A stretch of DNA of 9,919 nt, from positions 1-9,919 of the forward strand of contig CACZYN010000053.1 of NCBI GenBank assembly GCA_902785445.1, read 5' to 3'. Each line of letters opens with the position of its first letter. The stretch's first letter is position 1. This stretch comes from an uncultured Anaerovibrio sp. Its GTDB lineage: Bacteria > Bacillota > Negativicutes > Selenomonadales > Selenomonadaceae. The translations under genes were made by a program, and so were the position numbers. The notes under the pieces are model-generated. The model was not told where the DNA came from. It ran no database searches and saw nothing but the letters and a program-made list of their open reading frames with translations. Shown piece by piece: positions 1 through 6,006 of this stretch.

Positions 1-966
1 AAGAATAAACAACAGAAAAAGGATAAGGAATACATTTTGAAAGCCACCGGCTCCAAGCTGAAGTTCCCGGGTTTCATGGCAGTTTATGCTGGGGTGGAAG
101 CCAATGAGAAGGATGTTGTATTGCCGGATTTGGCAGTGGGTGATGAAGTTAAGCTGGCCAAGGTGGAACCAGTTCAGCACTTTACTGAACCACCAGCTCG
201 CTATAATGATGCATCCCTGGTTAAGGTCTTGGAGGACGAAGGTATTGGTCGGCCAAGTACCTATGCCCCTATTATTGAAACAATTTTGGCCAGAGGCTAC
301 GTTCAGCGTGTAAACAAGTCCTTCCAGCCTACGGAATTGGGCCGGATTGTGGTAGAAATGCTCAAGGAATATTTTAAGGACATTGTTGATGTAAAATTCA
401 GCGCTGAGCTGGAGAACAAGCTGGATAACATTGCCGAAGGTACTGTAGATAAGACGGATCTTTTACGGGAATTTTACGGACCGTTTTCCGAGACTTTGGA
501 AAAGGCCGATGAAGCCATTGGCCACGTGGAACTGCCTGTGGAGGTTTCTGATGTTCCATGTGATGTCTGCGGTCGCATGATGGTGGTGAAGCAGGGCCGT
601 TATGGCAAGTTCCTGGCCTGCCCTGGGTTCCCGGATTGCCGGTGTACCAAGCCGTTGCTAAAGGATACGGGATTGAATTGTCCAAAATGTGGTGGCAGCA
701 TTGTAGAACGTAAGACTCGTCGTGGTAAGAGCTTTTACGGCTGTAAAAATTATCCGGGTTGTGACTTTGCTACCTGGGATGTCCCTCAGACGGAAAAATG
801 TCCGGAGTGTGGGGCACTGCAGCTGAAGCACTATTATCGTAATGGCCGGGGTATTGTCTATTGCAGTAATGCTGCCTGCAAGACCCGGGAAAATAATCCA
901 ATAAACAAGGAATTGGAAAAGCAGCAAAAGAAAGCAGAAAAAGCAAAAGAGGCAAATAATGAATAA
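1..966 (+). CDS. topA: DNA topoisomerase I, C-terminal part (5' end outside window)
   Basis: Type IA topoisomerase that relaxes negative supercoils by single-strand passage. The frame is open from base 1, so this is the last 321 residues of a protein whose family is usually about 690-750 residues; the active-site tyrosine region lies upstream of the window. Visible are the LKATGS-KFPGF segment (codons about 14-26), the hallmark GIGRPSTYA motif (codons 81-89), and three C-terminal C4 zinc ribbons: Cys187/190/207/213, Cys227/230/248/254 and Cys267/270/288/293. A very Lys/Glu-rich tail ends the protein. The TTG at 37 lies inside the gene and is not a start. The stop overlaps the trmFO start by 8 bases, indicating translational coupling. 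topA next to trmFO is the standard Bacillota arrangement. Identity is secure; only completeness is lacking. Confidence 0.97.
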   Translation, partial: KNKQQKKDKEYILKATGSKLKFPGFMAVYAGVEANEKDVVLPDLAVGDEVKLAKVEPVQHFTEPPARYNDASLVKVLEDEGIGRPSTYAPIIETILARGYVQRVNKSFQPTELGRIVVEMLKEYFKDIVDVKFSAELENKLDNIAEGTVDKTDLLREFYGPFSETLEKADEAIGHVELPVEVSDVPCDVCGRMMVVKQGRYGKFLACPGFPDCRCTKPLLKDTGLNCPKCGGSIVERKTRRGKSFYGCKNYPGCDFATWDVPQTEKCPECGALQLKHYYRNGRGIVYCSNAACKTRENNPINKELEKQQKKAEKAKEANNE

Positions 967-2269
967 AATTATCGTTGTGGGAGCCGGCCTGGCGGGAAGT
1001 GAAGCCGCCTGGCAGGCTGCTCAGCGGGGGATTAACGTGGAACTTTATGAGATGCGTCCGGTAAAAAATACCCCGGCTCACAAAACACCTCTCTTTGGGG
1101 AATTGGTATGCAGTAATTCCCTACGGGGGGCTGGGTTGGAGAATGCCGTAGGGGTATTGAAGGAGGAAATGCGTCGCTTGGGTTCCATTATTATGGAAGC
1201 AGCGGATGCTACTAAGGTTCCTGCCGGTGGTGCATTGGCGGTGGATCGCATCGGTTTTAGTCAGTATATTACGGATAAGGTTTCCAATCACCCCCTGATA
1301 AAGGTAATACATAAGGAAATTGAAGAAATACCCTATGAAGATAATGCTGTAACCATTATTGCCAGCGGTCCTTTAACGGAAGGCAAGCTGGCAGAGGCCA
1401 TTGGCGACTTGATGGGCCAGGATTATCTGTATTTTTATGATGCGGCGGCTCCAATTGTTACCTTGGAGTCGGTGGATATGACCAAGGCCTGGAAGGCGTC
1501 CCGCTATGGTAAGGGTGAGGCAGCCTATATAAATTGCCCTATGAATAAAGAAGAATATCATAATTTTTGGACGGAGCTGGTTAATTCCGAGAAGGCTCCT
1601 ACCCATAATTTTGAAAAGGAAAAATTCTTTGAAGGCTGTATGCCAGTGGAAGAAATGGCATCCCGGGGAGAGGATACGCTGCTTTTTGGACCATTAAAGC
1701 CGGTTGGCCTGGAAAATCCAGCGGACGGAAAACTTCCCTATGCAGTAGTACAGCTGCGTCAGGATAATGCAGAGGGTACTTTGTACAATATTGTAGGCTT
1801 CCAGACGCATTTAAAATGGCCGGAGCAGCGTCGGGTGTTTGGGATGATACCGGGATTGGAAAAGGCGGAGTTTGTTCGCTACGGGGTAATGCATCGTAAT
1901 ACCTTTATTAATTCTCCGGAAACCATGCGTCCTACCATGCAGTTCAAGGATAATGACAGATTGTTTTTTGCCGGGCAGATGACTGGTGTGGAGGGTTATG
2001 TGGAGTCCGCTTCCTCCGGATTGGTGGCAGGCGTTAATGCGGCCAGATTGTGTCTGGGACTGGAACCGGTGGTATTTCCCCAGGAAACTGCTCATGGATC
2101 CCTGTGCCACTACATCACTACGGCACCTGCCAAGCATTTTCAGCCGATGAATGTGAATTTTGGCATTATGTCCCCCATAAAGGAGAAAATCCGGGACAAA
2201 AAGCTGAAGAAGCAGCGGATAGCTGAGCGGGCCCTGGAGACTTTGGAAAATTTTAAACAGCAGTTATGA
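959..2269 (+). CDS. trmFO: Methylenetetrahydrofolate-tRNA (uracil-5-)-methyltransferase TrmFO
   Basis: FAD- and folate-dependent enzyme that makes 5-methyluridine at position 54 in the T-loop of tRNA, using methylene-tetrahydrofolate rather than S-adenosylmethionine. The 436-residue length is typical. Seen directly: the N-terminal dinucleotide-binding motif GAGLAG (Gly8, Gly10, Gly13), the acidic end of the second strand (ELYEMRP, about 29-34), the family signature HKTPLFGELVCSNSLR (41-56), AGGALAVDR (89-97), YDAAAPIV (160-167), and a C-terminal FAD-contact segment GVEGYVESASSGLVAGVNAA. Cys51 and Cys227 correspond to the two catalytic cysteines known from B. subtilis (Cys53 and Cys226). The ATG at 959 is preceded by AGAGG (948-952) at 6-base spacing and overlaps the end of topA. 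Formerly called gid. hslV follows after 39 bases, with no xerC/codV between them. Confidence 0.97.
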   Translation: MNKIIVVGAGLAGSEAAWQAAQRGINVELYEMRPVKNTPAHKTPLFGELVCSNSLRGAGLENAVGVLKEEMRRLGSIIMEAADATKVPAGGALAVDRIGFSQYITDKVSNHPLIKVIHKEIEEIPYEDNAVTIIASGPLTEGKLAEAIGDLMGQDYLYFYDAAAPIVTLESVDMTKAWKASRYGKGEAAYINCPMNKEEYHNFWTELVNSEKAPTHNFEKEKFFEGCMPVEEMASRGEDTLLFGPLKPVGLENPADGKLPYAVVQLRQDNAEGTLYNIVGFQTHLKWPEQRRVFGMIPGLEKAEFVRYGVMHRNTFINSPETMRPTMQFKDNDRLFFAGQMTGVEGYVESASSGLVAGVNAARLCLGLEPVVFPQETAHGSLCHYITTAPAKHFQPMNVNFGIMSPIKEKIRDKKLKKQRIAERALETLENFKQQL

Positions 2270-2308
2270 TGAGAGTTCTTACCTGCTATTGTGTAAGGAG
2301 ATTTCAAT

Positions 2309-2851
2309 ATGGATACACAATTTCATGCAACCACAATTGTTGCGGTAAAACATAATGGCAAGACTGCCATAGCCGGTGATGGTCAGGTGACCTTCGGCCA
2401 AAATGCAGTAATGAAAGCCAATGCCCGTAAGGTTCGCCGCCTCTATCATGATAAGGTAGTGGCCGGATTTGCTGGGTCTGTGGCAGATGCCTTTACCTTG
2501 TTTGAGAAATTTGAGGCGACATTGGAGGCTTATAACGGCAATTTGCCTAGAGCTTCCGTAGAGTTGGCTAAGCAATGGCGCACCGATAAGGTGCTTCGTA
2601 AATTGGAAGCCCTTCTGTTGGTGGCAGATAAGGATAACCTGTTGATGATTTCCGGTAATGGTGAGGTTATTGAACCAGATGGCGGTGTGGGAGCTATTGG
2701 TTCCGGCGGTTTTTATGCATTGTCAGCGGCTCGGGCTTTGGTAAAGCATACAGATATGCCAGCAGCAGAAATTGCAGAGGAAGCTTTGAATATTGCAGCG
2801 GATATTTGTGTATATACCAACCATAATATTAAGGTTGAAGAATTAGACTAA
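2309..2851 (+). CDS. hslV: ATP-dependent protease peptidase subunit HslV (ClpQ/CodW)
   Basis: Proteasome-like Ntn hydrolase forming a double hexameric cytoplasmic chamber that degrades proteins fed by HslU. The 180-residue protein aligns along its length with B. subtilis ClpQ (FHATTI, GDGQVTFGQ, GFAGSVADAFTLFEKFE, DKVLRKLEA, GSGG). The conserved TT pair is at residues 8-9, so Thr8 is the expected nucleophile after removal of a seven-residue leader; Asp24, Lys41 and Ser132 (GSGG) fit the other catalytic positions. Unlike B. subtilis, residue 2 is Asp rather than Ser, so an exposed N-terminal Ser cannot act as nucleophile. The start is supported by AAGGAG (2295-2300) at 8-base spacing. It ends 18 bases before hslU, with which it must be co-expressed. 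Confidence 0.97.
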   Translation: MDTQFHATTIVAVKHNGKTAIAGDGQVTFGQNAVMKANARKVRRLYHDKVVAGFAGSVADAFTLFEKFEATLEAYNGNLPRASVELAKQWRTDKVLRKLEALLLVADKDNLLMISGNGEVIEPDGGVGAIGSGGFYALSAARALVKHTDMPAAEIAEEALNIAADICVYTNHNIKVEELD

Positions 2852-2869
2852 TTTGTGGGGGATCATATA

Positions 2870-4270
2870 ATGAGTGAACAGACACCAAAACAAATTGTTG
2901 AGGCTTTAGATAAATATATAGTAGGACAAAAGGAAGCTAAGCGCTCCGTTGCCATTGCTCTCCGAAATCGTTGGCGCAGCCGTCAGCTGGACAGTGAGAG
3001 CATGAAGGATGATATTGTTCCTAAAAATATATTGATGATTGGTTCTACTGGCGTAGGTAAAACAGAAATCGCCCGTCGCTTGGCTAAATTGGTGCAGGCA
3101 CCCTTTATTAAAGTGGAGGCTACCAAGTTCACCGAGGTGGGCTATGTGGGCCGGGATGTGGAATCCATTATTCGGGATTTGGCTGAAACCGCCGTACGCA
3201 TGGTGCGTTCTGCCCGTTTGGAAGAGGTTCAGGATAAGGCTGCTGAGTTGGCCGAGGAGCGTATTTTGGATGTGATGGTACCTGAGCCAAAGAAATCCGT
3301 GGTAAATCCTTTTGGCCAGTTGTTTGGTGTGGGCGCCAATGATGAGGAGGACGAAGGTACAGAGGAAAGCTCTAATGAGCCTAAGCAATATCAGGCTGGC
3401 CGGGAGTGGTGCCGGAAAAAATTACTGGCTGGTGAATACGAGGGCCAGCTTATTGAAATCGATGTGGAAGATTCTAACAAACCTATAGTGGGGATGTTTG
3501 CCGGTTCTTCTTTGGAAGGTATGGGAGATAATCTCCAGGATATGTTGGGCAGCATGATGCCAAAGAAGCATCGTAAACGTAAGGTGACTGTTGAGGCTGC
3601 CCGGAAGCTGTTCCAGCAGGAAGAGGCCATGAAGCTGGTAGATATGGAGGAAGTAACCGAGGAAGCCGTTAAATTGGCCGAGAATAGCGGTATTGTATTC
3701 CTTGACGAAATTGACAAAGTGGCAGTCAGCGGCAATACCGGTGGTCACGATGTATCTCGGGAAGGCGTACAGCGGGATATCCTGCCAATCGTAGAAGGCT
3801 CTACAGTCATGACCAAATATGGTCCAGTGAAAACGGACCACATTCTCTTTATTGCCGCCGGAGCGTTCCATATGGCAAAGCCTTCGGATCTCATACCGGA
3901 GCTGCAGGGGCGCTTCCCAATTCGTGTTGAGCTTACCTCTCTTACGAAGGATGACTTCAAGCGCATTCTTACTGAGCCACAGAATGCGTTGATTAAACAG
4001 TACAAAGCCTTAATGGGAACCGAGGGAATTGACCTGGAGTTTACTGAGGAGGCCATTGAGCGTTTGGCGAAGCTGGCCTGTGATGTGAACGATCAAAATG
4101 AAAACATCGGCGCCCGTCGCCTTCATACTATCTTGGAAAAGCTGCTGGAGGATTTGTCCTTCAATGCACCGGATATGGAAGAGGACAAGGTGGTAATTGA
4201 TGAAGCCTATGTGGATAAGGCTCTGTCGGAAATTGTCGTAAATCAGGATATTAGTCAGTTTATTCTTTGA
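2870..4270 (+). CDS. hslU: ATP-dependent protease ATPase subunit HslU (ClpY)
   Basis: Hexameric AAA+ unfoldase that threads substrates into HslV. The product is 466 residues, close to B. subtilis ClpY. Seen: Walker A GSTGVGKT (58-65), pore loop GYVG (91-94) inside FTEVGYVGRDVES, Walker B VFLDEID (276-282), an arginine-finger region LQGRF (Arg348), the sensor-2 motif GARRL (414-418), and the C-terminal QFIL tail of the type that inserts between HslV subunits to activate them. The intermediate (I) domain, about 110-245, carries a very acidic stretch at 158-170. I chose the ATG at 2870 because GGGGGA (2857-2862) lies 7 bases upstream; an in-frame GTG at 2855 would place the start within the ribosome-binding site. 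A strong terminator follows 43 bases after the stop. Confidence 0.97.
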   Translation: MSEQTPKQIVEALDKYIVGQKEAKRSVAIALRNRWRSRQLDSESMKDDIVPKNILMIGSTGVGKTEIARRLAKLVQAPFIKVEATKFTEVGYVGRDVESIIRDLAETAVRMVRSARLEEVQDKAAELAEERILDVMVPEPKKSVVNPFGQLFGVGANDEEDEGTEESSNEPKQYQAGREWCRKKLLAGEYEGQLIEIDVEDSNKPIVGMFAGSSLEGMGDNLQDMLGSMMPKKHRKRKVTVEAARKLFQQEEAMKLVDMEEVTEEAVKLAENSGIVFLDEIDKVAVSGNTGGHDVSREGVQRDILPIVEGSTVMTKYGPVKTDHILFIAAGAFHMAKPSDLIPELQGRFPIRVELTSLTKDDFKRILTEPQNALIKQYKALMGTEGIDLEFTEEAIERLAKLACDVNDQNENIGARRLHTILEKLLEDLSFNAPDMEEDKVVIDEAYVDKALSEIVVNQDISQFIL

Positions 4271-4286
4271 TGTATCAAAAACGAAG

Positions 4287-4301
4287 AATATTTTAAAAAT
4301 T
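4287..4301. promoter_or_regulatory. Weak candidate CodY-binding box upstream of codY
   Basis: AATATTTTAAAAATT matches the published CodY consensus AATTTTCWGAAAATT at 12 of 15 positions. It lies between hslU and the terminator, about 70 bases upstream of the likely codY promoter. The surrounding DNA is extremely A/T-rich, so a match this good can arise by chance. Offered only as a possible autoregulatory site. Confidence 0.2.
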
Positions 4302-4313
4302 AACAATTAAAAT

Positions 4314-4352
4314 AAAAATAATCACAATTTTTTGTGATTATTTTTGTTTTTT
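4314..4352 (+). terminator. Intrinsic terminator after hslU
   Basis: A perfect 14-bp inverted repeat, AAAAATAATCACAA (4314-4327) and TTGTGATTATTTTT (4332-4345), has a TTTT loop and is followed by G and six T (4347-4352). The stem has few G/C pairs, but its length and T tract make it a convincing end for the topA-trmFO-hslVU transcripts. The mirror-image A run gives it the potential to work in both directions, although no minus-strand gene needs it here. Confidence 0.85.
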
Positions 4353-4362
4353 ATGATAGAAT
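4332..4362 (+). promoter_or_regulatory. Probable sigma-A-type promoter of codY (extended -10)
   Basis: An extended -10 element, TG-A-TAGAAT (4354-4362; hexamer 4357-4362), lies about 50 bases before the codY start. The best -35 candidate is TTGTGA (4332-4337), 19 bases away and therefore long-spaced; it sits in the right arm of the hslU terminator. The extended -10 may compensate for the poor -35. The same 11-base string, ATGATAGAATA, recurs upstream of flgB at 5438-5448. Confidence 0.5.
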
Positions 4363-4413
4363 ATATTCCACGACAATTGATATCATATTTTTTTATATAT
4401 AGGAGGATTAAGC

Positions 4414-5205
4414 ATGGCCACACTTTTGGAGAGAACAAGAAAAATTAATCGGGTGCTGCAACGGTTTCACAATGTGGAGTATAAGGAAATTGCCACTGTG
4501 CTTAGCAATGTTATTGATGCCAATACGTATATAGTTGATACCGAGGGAAAGATTCATGGCTATGCTTTTCAGGACGATTTTGAATGTGATTTGATGGTGG
4601 ATAACGTGGTTTCCGTTGGAAAGTTTCCCCGTCATTATGTGAACTGGTTGAAGAAAATCGACGAGACTTCAGCTAATCTTCGGTCTAAATCTGGACTTTG
4701 TGCTTTTGTGGATGGTTCTGAGACCAAGTGCAAGTTCCATGGGAAAAATACTACTATTGTGCCAATCTATGGTGTAGGCGAGCGTATTGGTACTCTGGTG
4801 GTAGCCAGATATAATGAGGATTTTACCAATGATGATTTGCTGTTGGCCGAGTACGGTGCAGCTGTTGTAGGCATGGAAATGCTTCATGACCGCTCCCGTC
4901 GTCATCAGGAAGAGAATCAAAAGCGGGAAAATGTTCGTATGGCTCTGGGAACCTTGTCAATTTCTGAGGCTTTGGCAACTGTAGACATTTTCCGTGAGCT
5001 GGGGGGCAAGGATGGATCTGTCAATGCTTCCAAGATTGCGGTGAACTTAAACATCACCCGGTCAGTTATCGTAAATGCCCTTCGGAAGCTGGAATCTGCT
5101 GGTGTGGTAGAGCCTAAGTCCCAAGGCATGAAGGGAACCCATATCAAAGTATTAAATGAATACCTTTGGGAAGGTATTGATGAATTGGCCAAGGAAATGG
5201 TTTAA
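4414..5205 (+). CDS. codY: GTP-sensing global transcriptional repressor CodY
   Basis: Dimeric DNA-binding regulator that senses branched-chain amino acids and GTP and represses nutrient-scavenging genes when nutrients are plentiful. It has 263 residues (B. subtilis 259). An N-terminal GAF domain (about 1-155) includes LLERTRKIN, TTIVPI-GVGERIGTLVVAR and NDDLLLAEYGAAVVGME; a linker helix follows, then a C-terminal winged helix-turn-helix (about 205-250) with ASKIAVNLNITRSVIVNALRK, LESAGVVE and GMKGTHIKVLN, nearly identical to the B. subtilis recognition region. Odd: the position of the isoleucine-contacting Arg61 of B. subtilis appears to be Leu60, and Thr96 is replaced by Cys96, so the effector pocket may differ. 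AGGAGG (4401-4406) lies 7 bases before the ATG. The gene has its own probable promoter, and terminators flank it on both sides, so it is likely monocistronic. Confidence 0.97.
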   Translation: MATLLERTRKINRVLQRFHNVEYKEIATVLSNVIDANTYIVDTEGKIHGYAFQDDFECDLMVDNVVSVGKFPRHYVNWLKKIDETSANLRSKSGLCAFVDGSETKCKFHGKNTTIVPIYGVGERIGTLVVARYNEDFTNDDLLLAEYGAAVVGMEMLHDRSRRHQEENQKRENVRMALGTLSISEALATVDIFRELGGKDGSVNASKIAVNLNITRSVIVNALRKLESAGVVEPKSQGMKGTHIKVLNEYLWEGIDELAKEMV

Positions 5206-5230
5206 TCTCAATAAAAAAGTGACAATTCAA

Positions 5231-5285
5231 TAATTAATGGCGGCAGAGGATTGCTACCATCAATTACTTGTAGTTTGTGATAGCA
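5231..5285 (+). repeat. Two mutually exclusive inverted repeats downstream of codY
   Basis: Hairpin A pairs 5231-5240 (TAATTAATGG) with 5257-5266 (CCATCAATTA), 9 of 10 positions. Hairpin B pairs 5252-5267 with 5270-5285, about 14 of 16 positions counting two G-T wobbles; its innermost pairs must open to form a loop. A and B share 5257-5266, so they cannot form together, and B shares 5282-5285 with the terminator stem downstream. The pairing is seen in the sequence; any regulatory meaning is inference. Confidence 0.45.
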
Positions 5286-5321
5286 GGGAGCTTGAATACA
5301 AGCCTCCTGCTTCTTGTGTTT
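5282..5321 (+). terminator. Probable intrinsic terminator of codY
   Basis: A 13-bp stem pairs 5282-5294 (AGCAGGGAGCTTG) with 5299-5311 (CAAGCCTCCTGCT) around an AATA loop. It contains one G-T wobble and one A-C mismatch. A T-rich but interrupted tail (TTCTTGTGTTT) follows. It lies 77 bases past the codY stop and isolates codY from the flagellar genes. The imperfect tail lowers confidence in full efficiency. Confidence 0.7.
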
Positions 5322-5418
5322 AAAATATAAGTATATCTGTTTTAAGAGTAGTATTTATTTACTATATGGGCAAAAAGTCACAATATTCAACTATTTCTAA
5401 AAAATGCGCAAAAAAATC

Positions 5419-5447
5419 TTCTTAAAACTATATAAAAATGATAGAAT
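5419..5447 (+). promoter_or_regulatory. Candidate promoter P1 of the flagellar operon
   Basis: An extended -10, TG-A-TAGAAT (5439-5447; hexamer 5442-5447), has a weak -35, TTCTTA (5419-5424), at 17-base spacing. It shares the 11-base string ATGATAGAATA with the presumed codY promoter, which argues that both use the housekeeping sigma factor. The expected transcript would have a leader of about 100 bases before flgB. Confidence 0.45.
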
Positions 5448-5458
5448 AAACAGGGAAT

Positions 5459-5485
5459 TTGTTAATATTTGTAGAATAGTATAAT
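5459..5485 (+). promoter_or_regulatory. Candidate promoter P2 of the flagellar operon
   Basis: A consensus -10 TATAAT (5480-5485) has TTGTTA (5459-5464) upstream, but the spacing is only 15 bases, which is short. It lies about 70 bases before the flgB start. In such A/T-rich DNA a perfect -10 alone is weak evidence. It may be an alternative to P1 or may not be used. Confidence 0.3.
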
Positions 5486-5556
5486 TACGCGATTTTATGT
5501 TAAAAAATATTTGCTTTTTAATTATACCTTCAGTTTTATGAAGAGGAGTGAGGCTG

Positions 5557-5973
5557 ATGTTAGACCAGCTTGTTAATTCGGCGACTATGGATTATTTATC
5601 TCGTGGTATGTCGGCAGCTAATCTTAGGCATGAAGTCATAAGCAATAATATAGCTAATGTTAACACCCCTCGCTTTAAAAAGAGTGATGTGGTATTTGAG
5701 ACTTTGCTGGCTAAGGAATTGGGACTTTTTGACGAACAGAAAAAGGTTGAGATAGTTAGGACCCATGACCGTCATATGCCGATACCGGTACATGAAAAGG
5801 CAGCTCCTACAGTGGTGATGGATACCACCACTACTATGCGTACTGATAAAAACAATGTGGATATTGATAAGGAAATGGCTAATATGGCCAAAAACCAGAT
5901 TTGGTTCAATGCCATGGCCAAGGAAATGGGCAGCCATATCCAAAAGATAAAAACGATTATAACCAGCAAGTAA
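5557..5973 (+). CDS. flgB: Flagellar basal-body rod protein FlgB
   Basis: Proximal rod subunit assembled on the MS ring through the flagellar export apparatus. It has 138 residues, a normal length. The N-terminal rod-family helix with VISNNIANVNTPRFKKSDV (about 28-46) is the diagnostic signature; the C-terminal NNVDIDKEMANMAKNQIWFNA matches the conserved end of FlgB, which packs against its N-terminal helix. There is no cleavable signal, as expected for export by the flagellar type III system. The ATG at 5557 is chosen because GAGGAG (5543-5548) lies 8 bases upstream; an in-frame GTG at 5548 overlaps that site. First gene of the basal-body operon; flgC follows after 33 bases. Confidence 0.96.
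   Translation: MLDQLVNSATMDYLSRGMSAANLRHEVISNNIANVNTPRFKKSDVVFETLLAKELGLFDEQKKVEIVRTHDRHMPIPVHEKAAPTVVMDTTTTMRTDKNNVDIDKEMANMAKNQIWFNAMAKEMGSHIQKIKTIITSK
5643..5666 (+). repeat. Near-identical DNA segment shared by flgB and flgC (copy 1)
   Basis: The 24 bases here match 6081-6104 in flgC at 23 positions (T5661 versus A6099). Both copies encode the NNIANVN rod motif. The motif explains the protein identity; the matching synonymous codon choices, including ATA for Ile, go somewhat further. Confidence 0.6.
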
Positions 5974-6006
5974 TTAATTTTTCATGTGTAGAATGGAGAA
6001 TGACTT

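Larger units (their letters stand above)
5206..5556 (+). other. Intergenic region codY-flgB (351 bases)
   Basis: A/T-rich gap without a credible gene. Its left part (5231-5311) has higher GC and three overlapping inverted repeats, the last of which looks like the codY terminator. The right part (about 5320-5556) is very A/T-rich and contains two candidate -10 elements and an untranslated leader for flgB. I see no recognisable riboswitch, tRNA, sigma-D (TAAA-N15-CCGATAT type) or sigma-54 promoter. The only start codon leading to an open frame is the 28-codon frame at 5237, which lacks a ribosome-binding site. Confidence 0.6.

Noticed and set aside
2855..2869. Upstream GTG start for hslU
   Set aside because: The GTG forms part of the ribosome-binding region of the ATG at 2870, which has proper spacing and matches the usual HslU N-terminus.
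2906..3388. A 160-codon minus-strand open frame opposite hslU
   Set aside because: It lies wholly within conserved hslU coding sequence and its translation has no recognisable domain.
5237..5323. 28-codon open frame between codY and flgB
   Set aside because: No ribosome-binding site precedes it, it runs through the terminator hairpin, and its product has no recognisable features.
5391..5405. Possible CodY box upstream of flgB (CTATTTCTAAAAAAT)
   Set aside because: Five mismatches to the 15-base consensus in A/T-rich DNA is no better than chance.
5206..5556. Search for a sigma-D or sigma-54 flagellar promoter
   Set aside because: No TAAA-N15-CCGATAT-like or TGGCA-N7-TTGC-like element was found; the candidates present are sigma-A-like.
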